From Desulfobulbaceae bacterium (GTDB lineage: Bacteria; Desulfobacterota; Desulfobulbia; Desulfobulbales; SURF-16), in assembly GCA_024637145.1 (NCBI GenBank), contig JAGXFQ010000028.1:17822-81821 (forward strand): DNA of 64,000 nt, written 5' to 3'. Below the pieces are notes generated by a model. That model searched no databases, was not told the DNA's origin, and was given only the letters and a program-made list of their open reading frames with translations. The translations under genes were made by a program, and so were the position numbers. This document shows, in pieces, positions 27,669 to 36,344 of the stretch; positions within the stretch are counted from its first letter, which is position 1; every line of letters starts with the position of its first letter.

Positions 27669-29534
27669 ATGCGCCGTCTATTTGATCAGATACATAATCT
27701 TGACGAAGAGGAGCTGCTCATCCTCAAAAAGAGGGTGGAAATCACCATCATCGTCATGGTCACCTTTATCGCCATTCTAGTGGTACGGCTCTGGTACCTG
27801 CAGATCCATGAAGGTGAGAAATATGCCGACATGGCCTTAAACAACCGGGTTCGCCAGCTGCAGATAGTGGCGCCCCGCGGTAATATCCTGGATCGCCACA
27901 ACAGAATCATCATCAGCAACCGGCCACTTTTCAACATCCTCTGGACCAGAGATGATGCCAAAGATCCCGATCTGGTGCTGAAAAAAATGGCAGAGATTCT
28001 CCAGGAAGACATTTCAGACGTTCTGGCCAGGATCAGAATGGTGGGCAACCATCCCAAGTTTGTGCCCATTCGTCTCAAAGAAGATGTGGCTTGGGAAACC
28101 GTGGCCTTTGTTGAGAACCACCGCCTGGAACTGCCGGGCATCCGGATTGAGGCAGTACCCTCCCGCAAATATAACTACAACAATCTGGCCTCCCATCTCC
28201 TGGGCTACCTGGCTGAAATAAATATAAGAGAGCTAAAGAACAAGAGCAGCACCCTCTACATGGGCGGCGATCAAATCGGCAAGATGGGGCTGGAAAAGAT
28301 ATTTGACGCCCAGCTGCGCGGCGAAAAGGGCCAGCGCCTTTTTGAAGTTGACGTCCATGGCCTGGAGCAGCAGCAACTCAAGCTCACCGAGCCGCTGCCG
28401 GGCCACGATCTGCAACTCACCATTGACCTGGATCTCCAGCAGGTTGCTGAAAAAGAGATGGCAGGCAAGGCCGGTGCCGTTATCGCCATGGACGTCAAGA
28501 CCGGCGGCCTCCTTGTGCTGGCCAGTGCCCCTTCCCTCAACCTTGAAGAATTTATCGGCGGCATCTCTCAGCAATCATGGGATAAAATGGTGCATGACCC
28601 CCTCAAGCCCCTGCTGGACAAGACCATTCAGGGCCAATATCCGCCCGGCTCCACCTACAAGATTGTCACTGCCCTGGCCGGACTCATGGAAGGGGTCATT
28701 ACCCCGGAAACAACCTACGATTGCCCGGGATATTTCACCCTCCATGGCCACCGTTATGGCTGCTGGAAAAGATGGGGCCACGGCAAAGATATCAATCTGG
28801 AAAAGGCCCTGGCCGAATCGTGCGATGTCTTTTTTTATCATATTGGCCAGGAAGTCGGCGTCGACAAACTGGCCATTTACGCCAAAAGCCTGGGGCTCGG
28901 CGAAAAATCGGGCATTATCCTGGAAAATGAAAAAGCAGGCCTGGTACCAACCAAAGAATGGAAGAAAAGAAAGAAGAACGAGAGTTGGCAGCAGGGCGAA
29001 ACCGTATCTGTCTCCATTGGCCAGGGTTTCAACCTGACCACGCCACTGCAGATCACCCGGATGACGGCGGCCATCGCCAATGGCGGCACGCTTTACACGC
29101 CGCAGATTGTCCTTGCCATCAAAGATCAGGACGGCGCCACTCTGCAGGAGTTCCCCCCCCAGGAAAGCGGCCAGGCCTTCACCACGGCGAGAGCATTAAA
29201 ACTGATCAACAAGGGGCTGGTGGCTGCGGTTAACGGTGAGCATCCAACCGGCGGTAGCGCCAAAATGGAGACGATTATGGTGGCCGGCAAAACAGGCACC
29301 GCCCAGGTAGTGCGGCTGGAGCACTACAGTGAGACAGAGGTGGAAGACGTGCCCAACAGATTCCGCGACCATGCCTGGTTTACCTGCTATGCCCCGGCGG
29401 AAAATCCTGAAATTGCCGTTACCGTGCTCAACGAGCATGGTGGTCATGGCGGCTCCGCAGCCGCACCCATTGCCAAGGCCGTACTGGAAGCATATTTTAA
29501 CAAAAAGAACGCAGAACCAAGCAGCGCGCAATAA
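27669..29534 (+). CDS. mrdA: Penicillin-binding protein 2 (elongation transpeptidase)
   Basis: PBP2 cross-links peptidoglycan during cell elongation in complex with RodA. The 621-residue protein has one N-terminal membrane helix (about residues 25-45) and the PBP dimerisation domain with APRGNILDRHNRIIISNRP near residue 68. The transpeptidase domain has the catalytic serine motif S328-T-Y-K331, SCD near residue 388 as the second motif and KTGTAQ near residue 545 as the third. The motifs and location after mreD identify PBP2 rather than FtsI. Confidence 0.97.
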   Translation: MRRLFDQIHNLDEEELLILKKRVEITIIVMVTFIAILVVRLWYLQIHEGEKYADMALNNRVRQLQIVAPRGNILDRHNRIIISNRPLFNILWTRDDAKDPDLVLKKMAEILQEDISDVLARIRMVGNHPKFVPIRLKEDVAWETVAFVENHRLELPGIRIEAVPSRKYNYNNLASHLLGYLAEINIRELKNKSSTLYMGGDQIGKMGLEKIFDAQLRGEKGQRLFEVDVHGLEQQQLKLTEPLPGHDLQLTIDLDLQQVAEKEMAGKAGAVIAMDVKTGGLLVLASAPSLNLEEFIGGISQQSWDKMVHDPLKPLLDKTIQGQYPPGSTYKIVTALAGLMEGVITPETTYDCPGYFTLHGHRYGCWKRWGHGKDINLEKALAESCDVFFYHIGQEVGVDKLAIYAKSLGLGEKSGIILENEKAGLVPTKEWKKRKKNESWQQGETVSVSIGQGFNLTTPLQITRMTAAIANGGTLYTPQIVLAIKDQDGATLQEFPPQESGQAFTTARALKLINKGLVAAVNGEHPTGGSAKMETIMVAGKTGTAQVVRLEHYSETEVEDVPNRFRDHAWFTCYAPAENPEIAVTVLNEHGGHGGSAAAPIAKAVLEAYFNKKNAEPSSAQ

Positions 29535-29598
29535 GAATTTTTATCACCGGCCCCTCTTCTTCATCCTGACTACTGAATTCACAACTTCTTAAAAAAAA

Positions 29599-30708
29599 AT
29601 GTTTCAATTTGACCGCAGACTTTTCCAAAACTTCGACTGGGTCCTTCTTGGCCTGGTAGCCCTCATTGGCGCTATGTGCCTGGCCAATCTCTACAGTGCG
29701 ATGCCAGACACCTTCCGCGGCACCCCGGTTTATCTCAAGCAACTCTACTTCTTCATCATGGGCTTTGCCCTTATTCTCCTCATCATCAGTGTTGATTACC
29801 GGATCCTGGTTGAGTTCAATTATACCCTGTACGGGGCTGTTATCTGCCTGCTGCTCTTCTCCTCCCTCTTCAGCAGTGGCCTGGCCGGCACCAGCCGCTG
29901 GATCGATCTCGGTTTTTTTAAATTGCAGCCCTCTGAACCGGCCAAACTGATGCTGGTCATCACCCTGGCCAGTTATTATTTCCGCAAGGATACCGGCAAG
30001 GGCTTCACCCTCAAGGAACTTTTTGTCCCCCTCATGCTAGCCGGCCTCCCCTTCGCCCTTATCGTCAGTCAGCCCGACCTGGGAACCGCCCTGATGCTTG
30101 CCTTTATTTTCATCTCCATGACCCTTTTTGTAAAATTACGCTGGTCCACCCTGGTCACCCTGATCGGTACCGCCTTCCTCACCGCCGGCATCGGCTGGCA
30201 ATATCTGCTCAAGCCCTATCAACGCCAACGCATTGAGACCTTTCTCAACCCCGGCTCAGACAGCCTCGGTAGCGGTTACCACATTATCCAGTCCAAGATT
30301 GCCGTGGGCAGCGGCCGGACCTTCGGCAAAGGCTATCTGCAGGGAACCCAGGGCAATCTCGACTTCCTGCCGGAACGACATACGGATTTCGCCTTTTCCA
30401 TCTGGGCGGAGGAATGGGGTTTTTTTGGCTCCCTCTTCTTTTTTGCTGTCTATTTCTTCCTGATCTTCTGGGGCCTCAACATCGCGCTTTCCTCCCGAGA
30501 CAAGTTCGGCACCCTCCTCTGCATAGGGGTGGTATCACTTATCTTCTGGCAGGCCTTTATCAATCTGGCCATGGTCATGGGGCTGTTACCGGTGGTGGGG
30601 ATGCCCCTGCCGCTCTTCAGCTATGGGGGCTCGTCGCTGTTAACCACCATGGCGGGCATCGGCATTCTGATGAGTGTCCGGATGCGCCGCTATCAGGCGC
30701 CGGTGTGA
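29599..30708 (+). CDS. rodA: Rod-shape peptidoglycan glycosyltransferase RodA
   Basis: RodA is the SEDS-family glycosyltransferase that polymerises lipid II during elongation together with PBP2. The 369-residue polytopic protein has about ten helices and the SEDS landmarks TSRWIDLGFFKLQPSEPAKL near residue 98, the QPDLGTALML segment near residue 157, the LPERHTDFAFSIWAEEWGF loop near residue 255 and a C-terminal GMPLPLFSYGGSSLL. No good ribosome site is seen: an A8 run directly precedes the ATG. It is the last gene of the rod operon and converges on hemH. Confidence 0.96.
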   Translation: MFQFDRRLFQNFDWVLLGLVALIGAMCLANLYSAMPDTFRGTPVYLKQLYFFIMGFALILLIISVDYRILVEFNYTLYGAVICLLLFSSLFSSGLAGTSRWIDLGFFKLQPSEPAKLMLVITLASYYFRKDTGKGFTLKELFVPLMLAGLPFALIVSQPDLGTALMLAFIFISMTLFVKLRWSTLVTLIGTAFLTAGIGWQYLLKPYQRQRIETFLNPGSDSLGSGYHIIQSKIAVGSGRTFGKGYLQGTQGNLDFLPERHTDFAFSIWAEEWGFFGSLFFFAVYFFLIFWGLNIALSSRDKFGTLLCIGVVSLIFWQAFINLAMVMGLLPVVGMPLPLFSYGGSSLLTTMAGIGILMSVRMRRYQAPV

Positions 30709-30769
30709 ATTCGAGGATTCAAGAATTCAGGTGAAGAGTGCCGTGGCAACAGAGCCCGACCACCTCTTT

Positions 30770-31753
30770 TTAGAGCCATTTCTTACCACGACAGGCCCCA
30801 ATAACGAGCTTAGCCAGCCCCTTGATAAAGCGAGGATCGTCATTGAGGGAGCTGGTGCGCACCAGGCGCATGCCCAGCTCCCTGGCCAGTTCGGCATACT
30901 GGATATCTATCTCATACAGGGTTTCCACATGGTCGGAGACAAAGCTGATGGGCATGACCACCACTTCCTGCACCCCCTTTGCCGCCAATTCAAGAAGGGT
31001 ATCCGGAGTTGAGGGGGACAGCCATTTCACCGGCCCTGAGCGACTCTGGAAGCAGAGTTTGCCGCGGATACCCGTCTTCTCCTCCACCTCGACAATGGTT
31101 TTGGCCAGGTCGTGGAGATAGGGATCCCCCTCTTCAATAAACTTCATGGGCAGACTGTGGGCGGAATAGATCAGGGTGGGGGTGCCTGTACAACGGCCAA
31201 AGGCGTTGTGCACACCGCGCACCAGGGAGGCGATATAGTCAGGCTGGTCCGGCCATGCTTCCACGGCAGCGATCTCAAAGGGGTATGGCAGCTCGTCTGC
31301 CACCCGGGCAAGATCAGCGACGGATGAACCTGTAGTGGCCTTTGAATAGTGGGGATAAAGAGTGAGGGCAACAATGCGGGTGATCCCTTGGCGGCCCAGG
31401 GCCGTCAAGGTCTGTCGGGCATCGGGATGCCAGTAACGCATGGCCATATCAACCTGAAAGCGGCCCAGGGGGGCGAGCTGCCCAGCCAAGACTTCCCCCT
31501 GCCGGGCCGTAATCTTCCGCAGGGGTGAACCACCGCCGATTTGCCGGTAGGCCTTACAGGATTTGGGGGCGCGACGCCTGGCAATAAACCTGGCAAGGGG
31601 TTTCTGGAGAAAAGGCAGGGGGGAGAGGTGGATGATCTGGCGATCGGAAAAGAGGTTGAACAAAAAAGGTTCCACATCCTCCAGATGTTCCGGCCCCCCC
31701 AGATTGAGAAGGACCACACCTATTTGGGCCTCAGCCGGTTTCTGCATAGTCAT
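30770..31753 (-). CDS. hemH: Ferrochelatase (protoporphyrin or coproporphyrin type)
   Basis: HemH inserts ferrous iron into a porphyrin. The 327-residue protein has the N-terminal VVLLNLGGPE motif near residue 13, the catalytic-histidine motif IYSAHSLPM near residue 193 and the second conserved region MPISFVSDHVETLYEID near residue 262. It begins at one of two close ATG codons (31753 or 31747), inside the end of the HD-domain gene (23-base overlap). Its neighbours hemE and an AhbD-like gene suggest that coproporphyrin may be its substrate; sequence alone does not settle this. Confidence 0.93.
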   Translation of the reverse strand: MTMQKPAEAQIGVVLLNLGGPEHLEDVEPFLFNLFSDRQIIHLSPLPFLQKPLARFIARRRAPKSCKAYRQIGGGSPLRKITARQGEVLAGQLAPLGRFQVDMAMRYWHPDARQTLTALGRQGITRIVALTLYPHYSKATTGSSVADLARVADELPYPFEIAAVEAWPDQPDYIASLVRGVHNAFGRCTGTPTLIYSAHSLPMKFIEEGDPYLHDLAKTIVEVEEKTGIRGKLCFQSRSGPVKWLSPSTPDTLLELAAKGVQEVVVMPISFVSDHVETLYEIDIQYAELARELGMRLVRTSSLNDDPRFIKGLAKLVIGACRGKKWL

Positions 31754-32309
31754 TTTTCAGCTCACCTGACTCCTTCACCAGGTCCGGGACCTGGGCGGGT
31801 TTAAAAGCAAGAAAGCTGAAGATCCGCTCTTCCAGCTGACACCATTTTTCGAAATTTTCCAGAATCATAGCGGTGCGCTGGGGATCCCCTTGCCCATACC
31901 GCCCGATGATATACTCCAGCCGTTCACCCAAAGAGACAATCTGGTGGTGCTTCACCCTTTTATCGGCATACGAGACCACCTCTTTGGCTGACAGCCGGGC
32001 CGGCGAAAAGTCCCTGAGCATCACGTGCTCGCCAACAATATCGGCAACCTCAGCAAAACCAAGGGCCAGACAAATCTCAGCACCCACCCGGGCATGGTTA
32101 CAGCCGCTCTCCAGGCACATGGTCTTGGCGATATCATGAAGCAGGGCCCCGGCCACGGCCAGCTCCACGTCTATCTGGACCCCGGCCCTGTTCAGCTCGC
32201 CGCTCAGCATGGTGGCCACCCGGGCCACCATCACCGAGTGCTCCTTGATATTGCCAAGCATGGCATGATCGGCCATGAGCTGACGACATTGGGAAATTGA
32301 AGGAATCAT
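31731..32309 (-). CDS. HD-domain phosphohydrolase
   Basis: HD-domain proteins are metal-dependent phosphohydrolases acting on nucleotides or phosphodiesters. The 192-residue protein has an early histidine (H24), the HD pair at residues 58-59 in ALLHDIAKT, a later H in VGEHVM and a YADKRV aspartate near residue 114, the expected order of ligands. The substrate is unknown. It overlaps hemH by 23 bases and follows hemE by 91 bases, so it belongs to the heme transcript, but a heme role is not shown. Confidence 0.85.
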   Translation of the reverse strand: MIPSISQCRQLMADHAMLGNIKEHSVMVARVATMLSGELNRAGVQIDVELAVAGALLHDIAKTMCLESGCNHARVGAEICLALGFAEVADIVGEHVMLRDFSPARLSAKEVVSYADKRVKHHQIVSLGERLEYIIGRYGQGDPQRTAMILENFEKWCQLEERIFSFLAFKPAQVPDLVKESGELKNDYAETG

Positions 32310-32336
32310 TTTTTAGCAACCGAATATAAAGAAGAT

Positions 32337-32410
32337 AAGGGAGTTAGAGAAGGTAAAGAAGGTGTTCCATTCTATAACTTCTTTACCTTCTCTACCTTCT
32401 CTAACTCCTT
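32337..32410 (-). repeat. Inverted repeat overlapping the end of hemE
   Basis: A purine-rich arm (32337-32361) is complementary to a pyrimidine-rich arm (32378-32410) that carries a nine-base tandem duplication, so the arms pair in two registers. The outer arm covers the hemE stop codon. No U-tract follows, so it may be an mRNA-stabilising or processing structure rather than a terminator. Confidence 0.5.
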
Positions 32411-33432
32411 TTACTTAAGCGATGAACCGTGTCTACCACAAATTTGGCCTTCTCCGGCGGTGTTTCGGGCAAAATGCCGTGGCCAAGATTGAAGATATGG
32501 CCCTTGGCCGCCTTGCCTCTTTCCAGGATAGCGGCTATCCGTTTCTCGAGCTTATCTTCGGGCAGCAGCAGGGCAATGGGGTCCAGGTTGCCCTGAATGG
32601 CAATATCCGGACCAAAGACCTTGATGGCAGTGGGGATATCCACCCGCCAATCAATACCCAGGACATCGGCACCCGAGGTCTTGGTCAAATCCAGCAGCCC
32701 AGCGCAATTATTGGCAAAATAGATAAGGGGTACACCAGCGGGCTGCAAGGCCTTGATGATATCCTGCACATAGGGAAGGGCAAACTCGGCAAAATCTCCG
32801 GGGGAGAGCACACCGGCCCAGGAATCAAAGATCTGCAGGGCCTGGGCGCCGGCCTCGGCCTGGGCCTGCAGATAGGTGATGGTACAATCGGTGATCTTGC
32901 GCATCAAACCGTGATAGAGCTCAGGATTGGTGTACATCATCTTTTTGGTGTTCCAGAAGGCCTTGGAAGAACCACCCTCAATGGCATAGGTGGAGAGGGT
33001 AAAGGGCGCCCCGGAAAAGCCGATGAGGGGCACCCGGGTGGCCAGCTCCTTGCGCAGCAGTTGAATAGCCGCCATCACATAACCCAGCTTTTCCATGGGA
33101 TCTGGCACAATAAGCCGGTCAAGATCGGCCTGGCAACGCACCGGATTGGCCAGAACGGGCCCCTGCTTCTCCTGGAAGTCCAGATCCATGCCCATGGCCT
33201 CCAGGGTCACCAGGATGTCGGAGAAGAGAATAGCGGCATCAACCCCCAGGATATCCACGGGCTGCAGGGTAACCTCAGCCGCCTTTTCCGGGGTCTTGCA
33301 CAGTTCCAGAAAAGACATCTGGCTCCTGACCTTGTGATAGTCAGGCAGATAACGGCCGGCCTGGCGCATGATCCAGATGGGGGTATGGGAAACGGCTTCT
33401 CCGCGACAGGCTTTCAAAAAGGTATCGTTCAT
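32401..33432 (-). CDS. hemE: Uroporphyrinogen decarboxylase
   Basis: HemE decarboxylates the four acetate chains of uroporphyrinogen III to give coproporphyrinogen III. The 343-residue protein opens with PIWIMRQAGRYLPDYHKVR near residue 18, the diagnostic substrate-binding motif. It continues with ILFSDILVTLEAMGMDLDF near residue 68, GFSGAPFTLSTYAIEGG near residue 138 and the C-terminal FNLGHGILPETPPEKA. It lies between the AhbD-like gene and the HD-domain gene. Unlike siroheme-only heme makers, this cluster keeps a UROD. Confidence 0.97.
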   Translation of the reverse strand: MNDTFLKACRGEAVSHTPIWIMRQAGRYLPDYHKVRSQMSFLELCKTPEKAAEVTLQPVDILGVDAAILFSDILVTLEAMGMDLDFQEKQGPVLANPVRCQADLDRLIVPDPMEKLGYVMAAIQLLRKELATRVPLIGFSGAPFTLSTYAIEGGSSKAFWNTKKMMYTNPELYHGLMRKITDCTITYLQAQAEAGAQALQIFDSWAGVLSPGDFAEFALPYVQDIIKALQPAGVPLIYFANNCAGLLDLTKTSGADVLGIDWRVDIPTAIKVFGPDIAIQGNLDPIALLLPEDKLEKRIAAILERGKAAKGHIFNLGHGILPETPPEKAKFVVDTVHRLSKRS

Positions 33433-33508
33433 GAAGTAGGTACCGGGTTTGAGGTTTATTGGTTACTAAGCCCTGGGGCCGTCACTTTCGGCACGTTGGC
33501 AAAGGATG

Positions 33509-34621
33509 TTATTCTTCAGCGGCGGCAATGAAGGTGCGCGGCACATAATTGCAAAAAGGCTCTTCCGCCATATAATCACCGCTCATGGCATAGGCCCGGG
33601 CCCGGCAGCCGCCGCAGACCGTGACATACTCACATTCGCCGCAGCGGCCCTTGTAGGCCTTGAAGTCGCGCATTTCATGAAAGAGGGGGGAGTTTTCCCA
33701 GATATCCTGGAAGGATTGCTCCCGGATATTGCCGGCCGCCTTGGGGAAATAGCTGCAGGGCAGGACATTGCCATCCACGTCGATGAGGCAGATAACCTGG
33801 CCGGCCAGACAACCCTTGGCGCCGCCGGTGGAAAATTTGAGGCTGCGCCGTTCAAACTCATCACCCTTCTCCTTTTTCTTCTGGAGCAGAACCCGGTAGT
33901 AGCTGGGGGCGCAGGTGGGACGCACCAGGAGCTCATCTTCATTCTTCTCCATCTCATAATGCCAATCCAGCAGCTCATCATACATCTCCTGGGGTACCAG
34001 CTCCTCCATGATATCCTCGCCGCGGCCGGTGGGAACGATCATGAACATGTACCAGGCCTTAGCCCCCAGCTCCTTGGCAAGCTCATAGACTTTGGGCACC
34101 TCATCCTTGTTGCGCTTGGTAAAAGAGGAGTTGATCAGAAAAGGGATGTCATTTTCCTTGAAAAGGCGGGCCGCTGTCATCACCCCGGCAAAGGCCCCCG
34201 GCTGATTGCGGAAATCATCATGAATCGCCGCCGTGGAGCCGTCCAAGGACAGGGAAACCATCTTGATGCCGCTCTCCTTTATTTTGGTGCAGATCTCCTG
34301 GTTGACCAGCAGGCCATTGGTGGCCAGACACATCCGCAGACCCTTGCCGGTGCCGTAGGAGGCGATATCAAACACATCCTTGCGCAGCAGGGGTTCGCCA
34401 CCGGAGAGCACCACCACAGGGCTGGCGTAGGAGGTGATGTCATCGAGAATGCGGGTGGCCTCGCTAAAGGAAAAATCTGGATGTCCCTCCACCTCCAGGG
34501 TGGATGAGGAGCGGCAATGGACGCATTTCAGATTACAGCGCCGGGTGATCTCCCAGGCAATCCATTTCGGTTCAAATTTCAAGATGTTACTCCATTTTTT
34601 GTCATTTTCAGCCCTTGACAT
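33509..34621 (-). CDS. ahbD: Radical SAM/SPASM heme biosynthesis protein, AhbD-like
   Basis: AhbD converts iron-coproporphyrin III to heme b by radical decarboxylation of two propionates in the alternative heme pathway. The 370-residue protein has the radical SAM cysteines C29, C33 and C36 ([10 protein letters not shown]), the GGEPLL motif and a SPASM-like tail with the cysteine-rich segment [17 protein letters not shown] followed by [10 protein letters not shown]. The ATG at 34621 is used; a TTG at 34642 would add seven residues. Neighbouring hemE and hemH support a heme role. AhbC or a NirJ-like enzyme is the main alternative. Confidence 0.8.
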   Translation of the reverse strand: MSRAENDKKWSNILKFEPKWIAWEITRRCNLKCVHCRSSSTLEVEGHPDFSFSEATRILDDITSYASPVVVLSGGEPLLRKDVFDIASYGTGKGLRMCLATNGLLVNQEICTKIKESGIKMVSLSLDGSTAAIHDDFRNQPGAFAGVMTAARLFKENDIPFLINSSFTKRNKDEVPKVYELAKELGAKAWYMFMIVPTGRGEDIMEELVPQEMYDELLDWHYEMEKNEDELLVRPTCAPSYYRVLLQKKKEKGDEFERRSLKFSTGGAKGCLAGQVICLIDVDGNVLPCSYFPKAAGNIREQSFQDIWENSPLFHEMRDFKAYKGRCGECEYVTVCGGCRARAYAMSGDYMAEEPFCNYVPRTFIAAAEE

Positions 34622-34689
34622 GGACCTGCTATCGCCTATCAAAGACCAATCTCGTTGTCAGCGGCACCGGCAACACCAAAAAATCTTTC

Positions 34690-36018
34690 TCATAAATAAT
34701 CAGCGGCCACCCCGGCCAGTTCGCTGCGCTCACTCTTGCGCAGGGTGACATGGCCATGGATGGGCAACCCCTTTAACCTCTCCACCGTATAGGCCAGGCC
34801 GTTACTGGAAGAATCAAGATAGGGATTGTCAATCTGGTAGGGATCACCGGTGAGTATCATCTTGGTCCCCTCCCCGGCCCGGCTGATAATGGTCTTTACC
34901 TCATGGGGGGTGAGGTTCTGGGCCTCGTCAATAATCACATACTGATTGGGGATGGAGCGGCCCCGGATAAACGTAAGGGCCTCCATTTCGATGATATGAT
35001 CCTTGAGAAGTTGTTCCACTTTTTTGCGGACCGTCTCCACGTCCTTTTCCGAGGCCTTGCCCCCCCGGTCACCAAGAATATAGGTGAGATTGTCAAAGAT
35101 GGGCTGCATCCAATGCCGGAGCTTGTCGTCCTTATCCCCGGGCATATAGCCCAGATCCTTACCCAAGGGGATAATGGGCCTGCTCACCAAAATCTTCTCA
35201 TACTCCTCAAGGGCGATGGTGGTCTCCAGGGCGGCCGCCAGGGCCAGCAGGGTCTTGCCGGTACCAGCCTGGCCCACCAGGGTGACGATCTTGATCTGGG
35301 GATCAAGCAATAGCTCCAGGGCCATGCGCTGCTCTTTGCTGCGGGAATGAATCTGCCAGGCGCTGTCATACTGTTTATTGAGGCGGACCAGGGTCTCGGC
35401 TGAACGGGCCCGGGCCAGGGCGGTGTGCTTAGGGTCAGCCTCGTCTGTTAAGAGGACAAACTCATTGGGATAGAAATCATAACCCGCAACAGGCAGCTCC
35501 TCGTTCTGAAAAATTTCGGCAAGCAGGCTGCCCGCCACCTCTATCTCCCGGTAGCCGGCAAAAAGCTCATCAAAATTAACCTTCTGCTTTTCAAAGTCCT
35601 GGACCTCCAGGCCCAGGACATCGGCCTTGAGACGGGCATTAATATCCTTGGAGACAAAAACAACCTGCTTCTGCTGGGACAAAAGGGTATAGGCCACGGC
35701 CAGAATACGGTTGTCCGGCACCGCCAGATTGAGACTGGGATGTTTGGAGGTCTCATGCTCAAGGACGATCATCACCTTGCCGCCGTTTTCCATGGCCACC
35801 CCGTCAGAAAGAGGACCTTTCTGCCGCAGACGGTCGAGCTCCCGGACCACCTGGCGGGCATTGCGCCCCAATTCGTCACTGCGGCTCTTGAACTTGTCAA
35901 GCTCCTCAATAACGGTCATGGGCAGAACCACAATATTATCGGCAAAGGAGTTCAAGGCCTCGGCATTGTGGAGAAGGACATTAGTGTCCAGAATGAAAAA
36001 TTTCGGGGCTGAGGTCAT
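34690..36018 (-). CDS. PIN-PhoH family ATPase/RNase (PhoH2 type)
   Basis: PhoH2 proteins join an N-terminal PIN-domain ribonuclease to a PhoH P-loop helicase-like ATPase and are linked to RNA processing. The 442-residue protein shows the PIN start FFILDTNVLLHN near residue 8 and acidic site residues in ELDKF and PDNRILAVA. The PhoH domain carries Walker A GQAGTGKTLLAL and Walker B YVIIDEAQNLTPHE, with an arginine-rich TGDPYQIDNPYLD segment. The ATG at 36018 gives the normal start; the open frame beyond it is unlikely to be coding. It may share a transcript with ahbD. Confidence 0.92.
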   Translation of the reverse strand: MTSAPKFFILDTNVLLHNAEALNSFADNIVVLPMTVIEELDKFKSRSDELGRNARQVVRELDRLRQKGPLSDGVAMENGGKVMIVLEHETSKHPSLNLAVPDNRILAVAYTLLSQQKQVVFVSKDINARLKADVLGLEVQDFEKQKVNFDELFAGYREIEVAGSLLAEIFQNEELPVAGYDFYPNEFVLLTDEADPKHTALARARSAETLVRLNKQYDSAWQIHSRSKEQRMALELLLDPQIKIVTLVGQAGTGKTLLALAAALETTIALEEYEKILVSRPIIPLGKDLGYMPGDKDDKLRHWMQPIFDNLTYILGDRGGKASEKDVETVRKKVEQLLKDHIIEMEALTFIRGRSIPNQYVIIDEAQNLTPHEVKTIISRAGEGTKMILTGDPYQIDNPYLDSSSNGLAYTVERLKGLPIHGHVTLRKSERSELAGVAADYL

Positions 36019-36344
36019 AAGGGTGTACTCGATCCTGAAAAAGAGAAAAGAAAGAATTGCGGCAGAGTGAGGCCGGGCCGGACGTCTGCCGGAAAAAATC
36101 AAACTTTAAACTAACCAGGAAGACCTTAACCTGGCAAGAAAAAAGGGAAATTGTTTGCCCCCAGCGATTATGATGCTATACATCAACACTAATGGCTTGC
36201 CGGCCTTCTTGAGCACAGGCCCCGGAGAGGGCTAAAGAGGCGTTTTACCCCGAGAAGCCTCTGCCGCGCCGGTGGCCATAAAAAAAACCGGTGACTCCTT
36301 ATAAAAACAGCACTCTTCCTGCCTAATTCGACCGCAGCCCTGCC
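36019..36344. other. Divergent intergenic region between the PhoH2 gene and nadE
   Basis: No gene is visible. The stretch must contain the divergent promoters of the two flanking genes, but I could not identify a convincing -35/-10 pair on either strand. An A8 run lies at about 36280, in the nadE leader. Confidence 0.4.
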
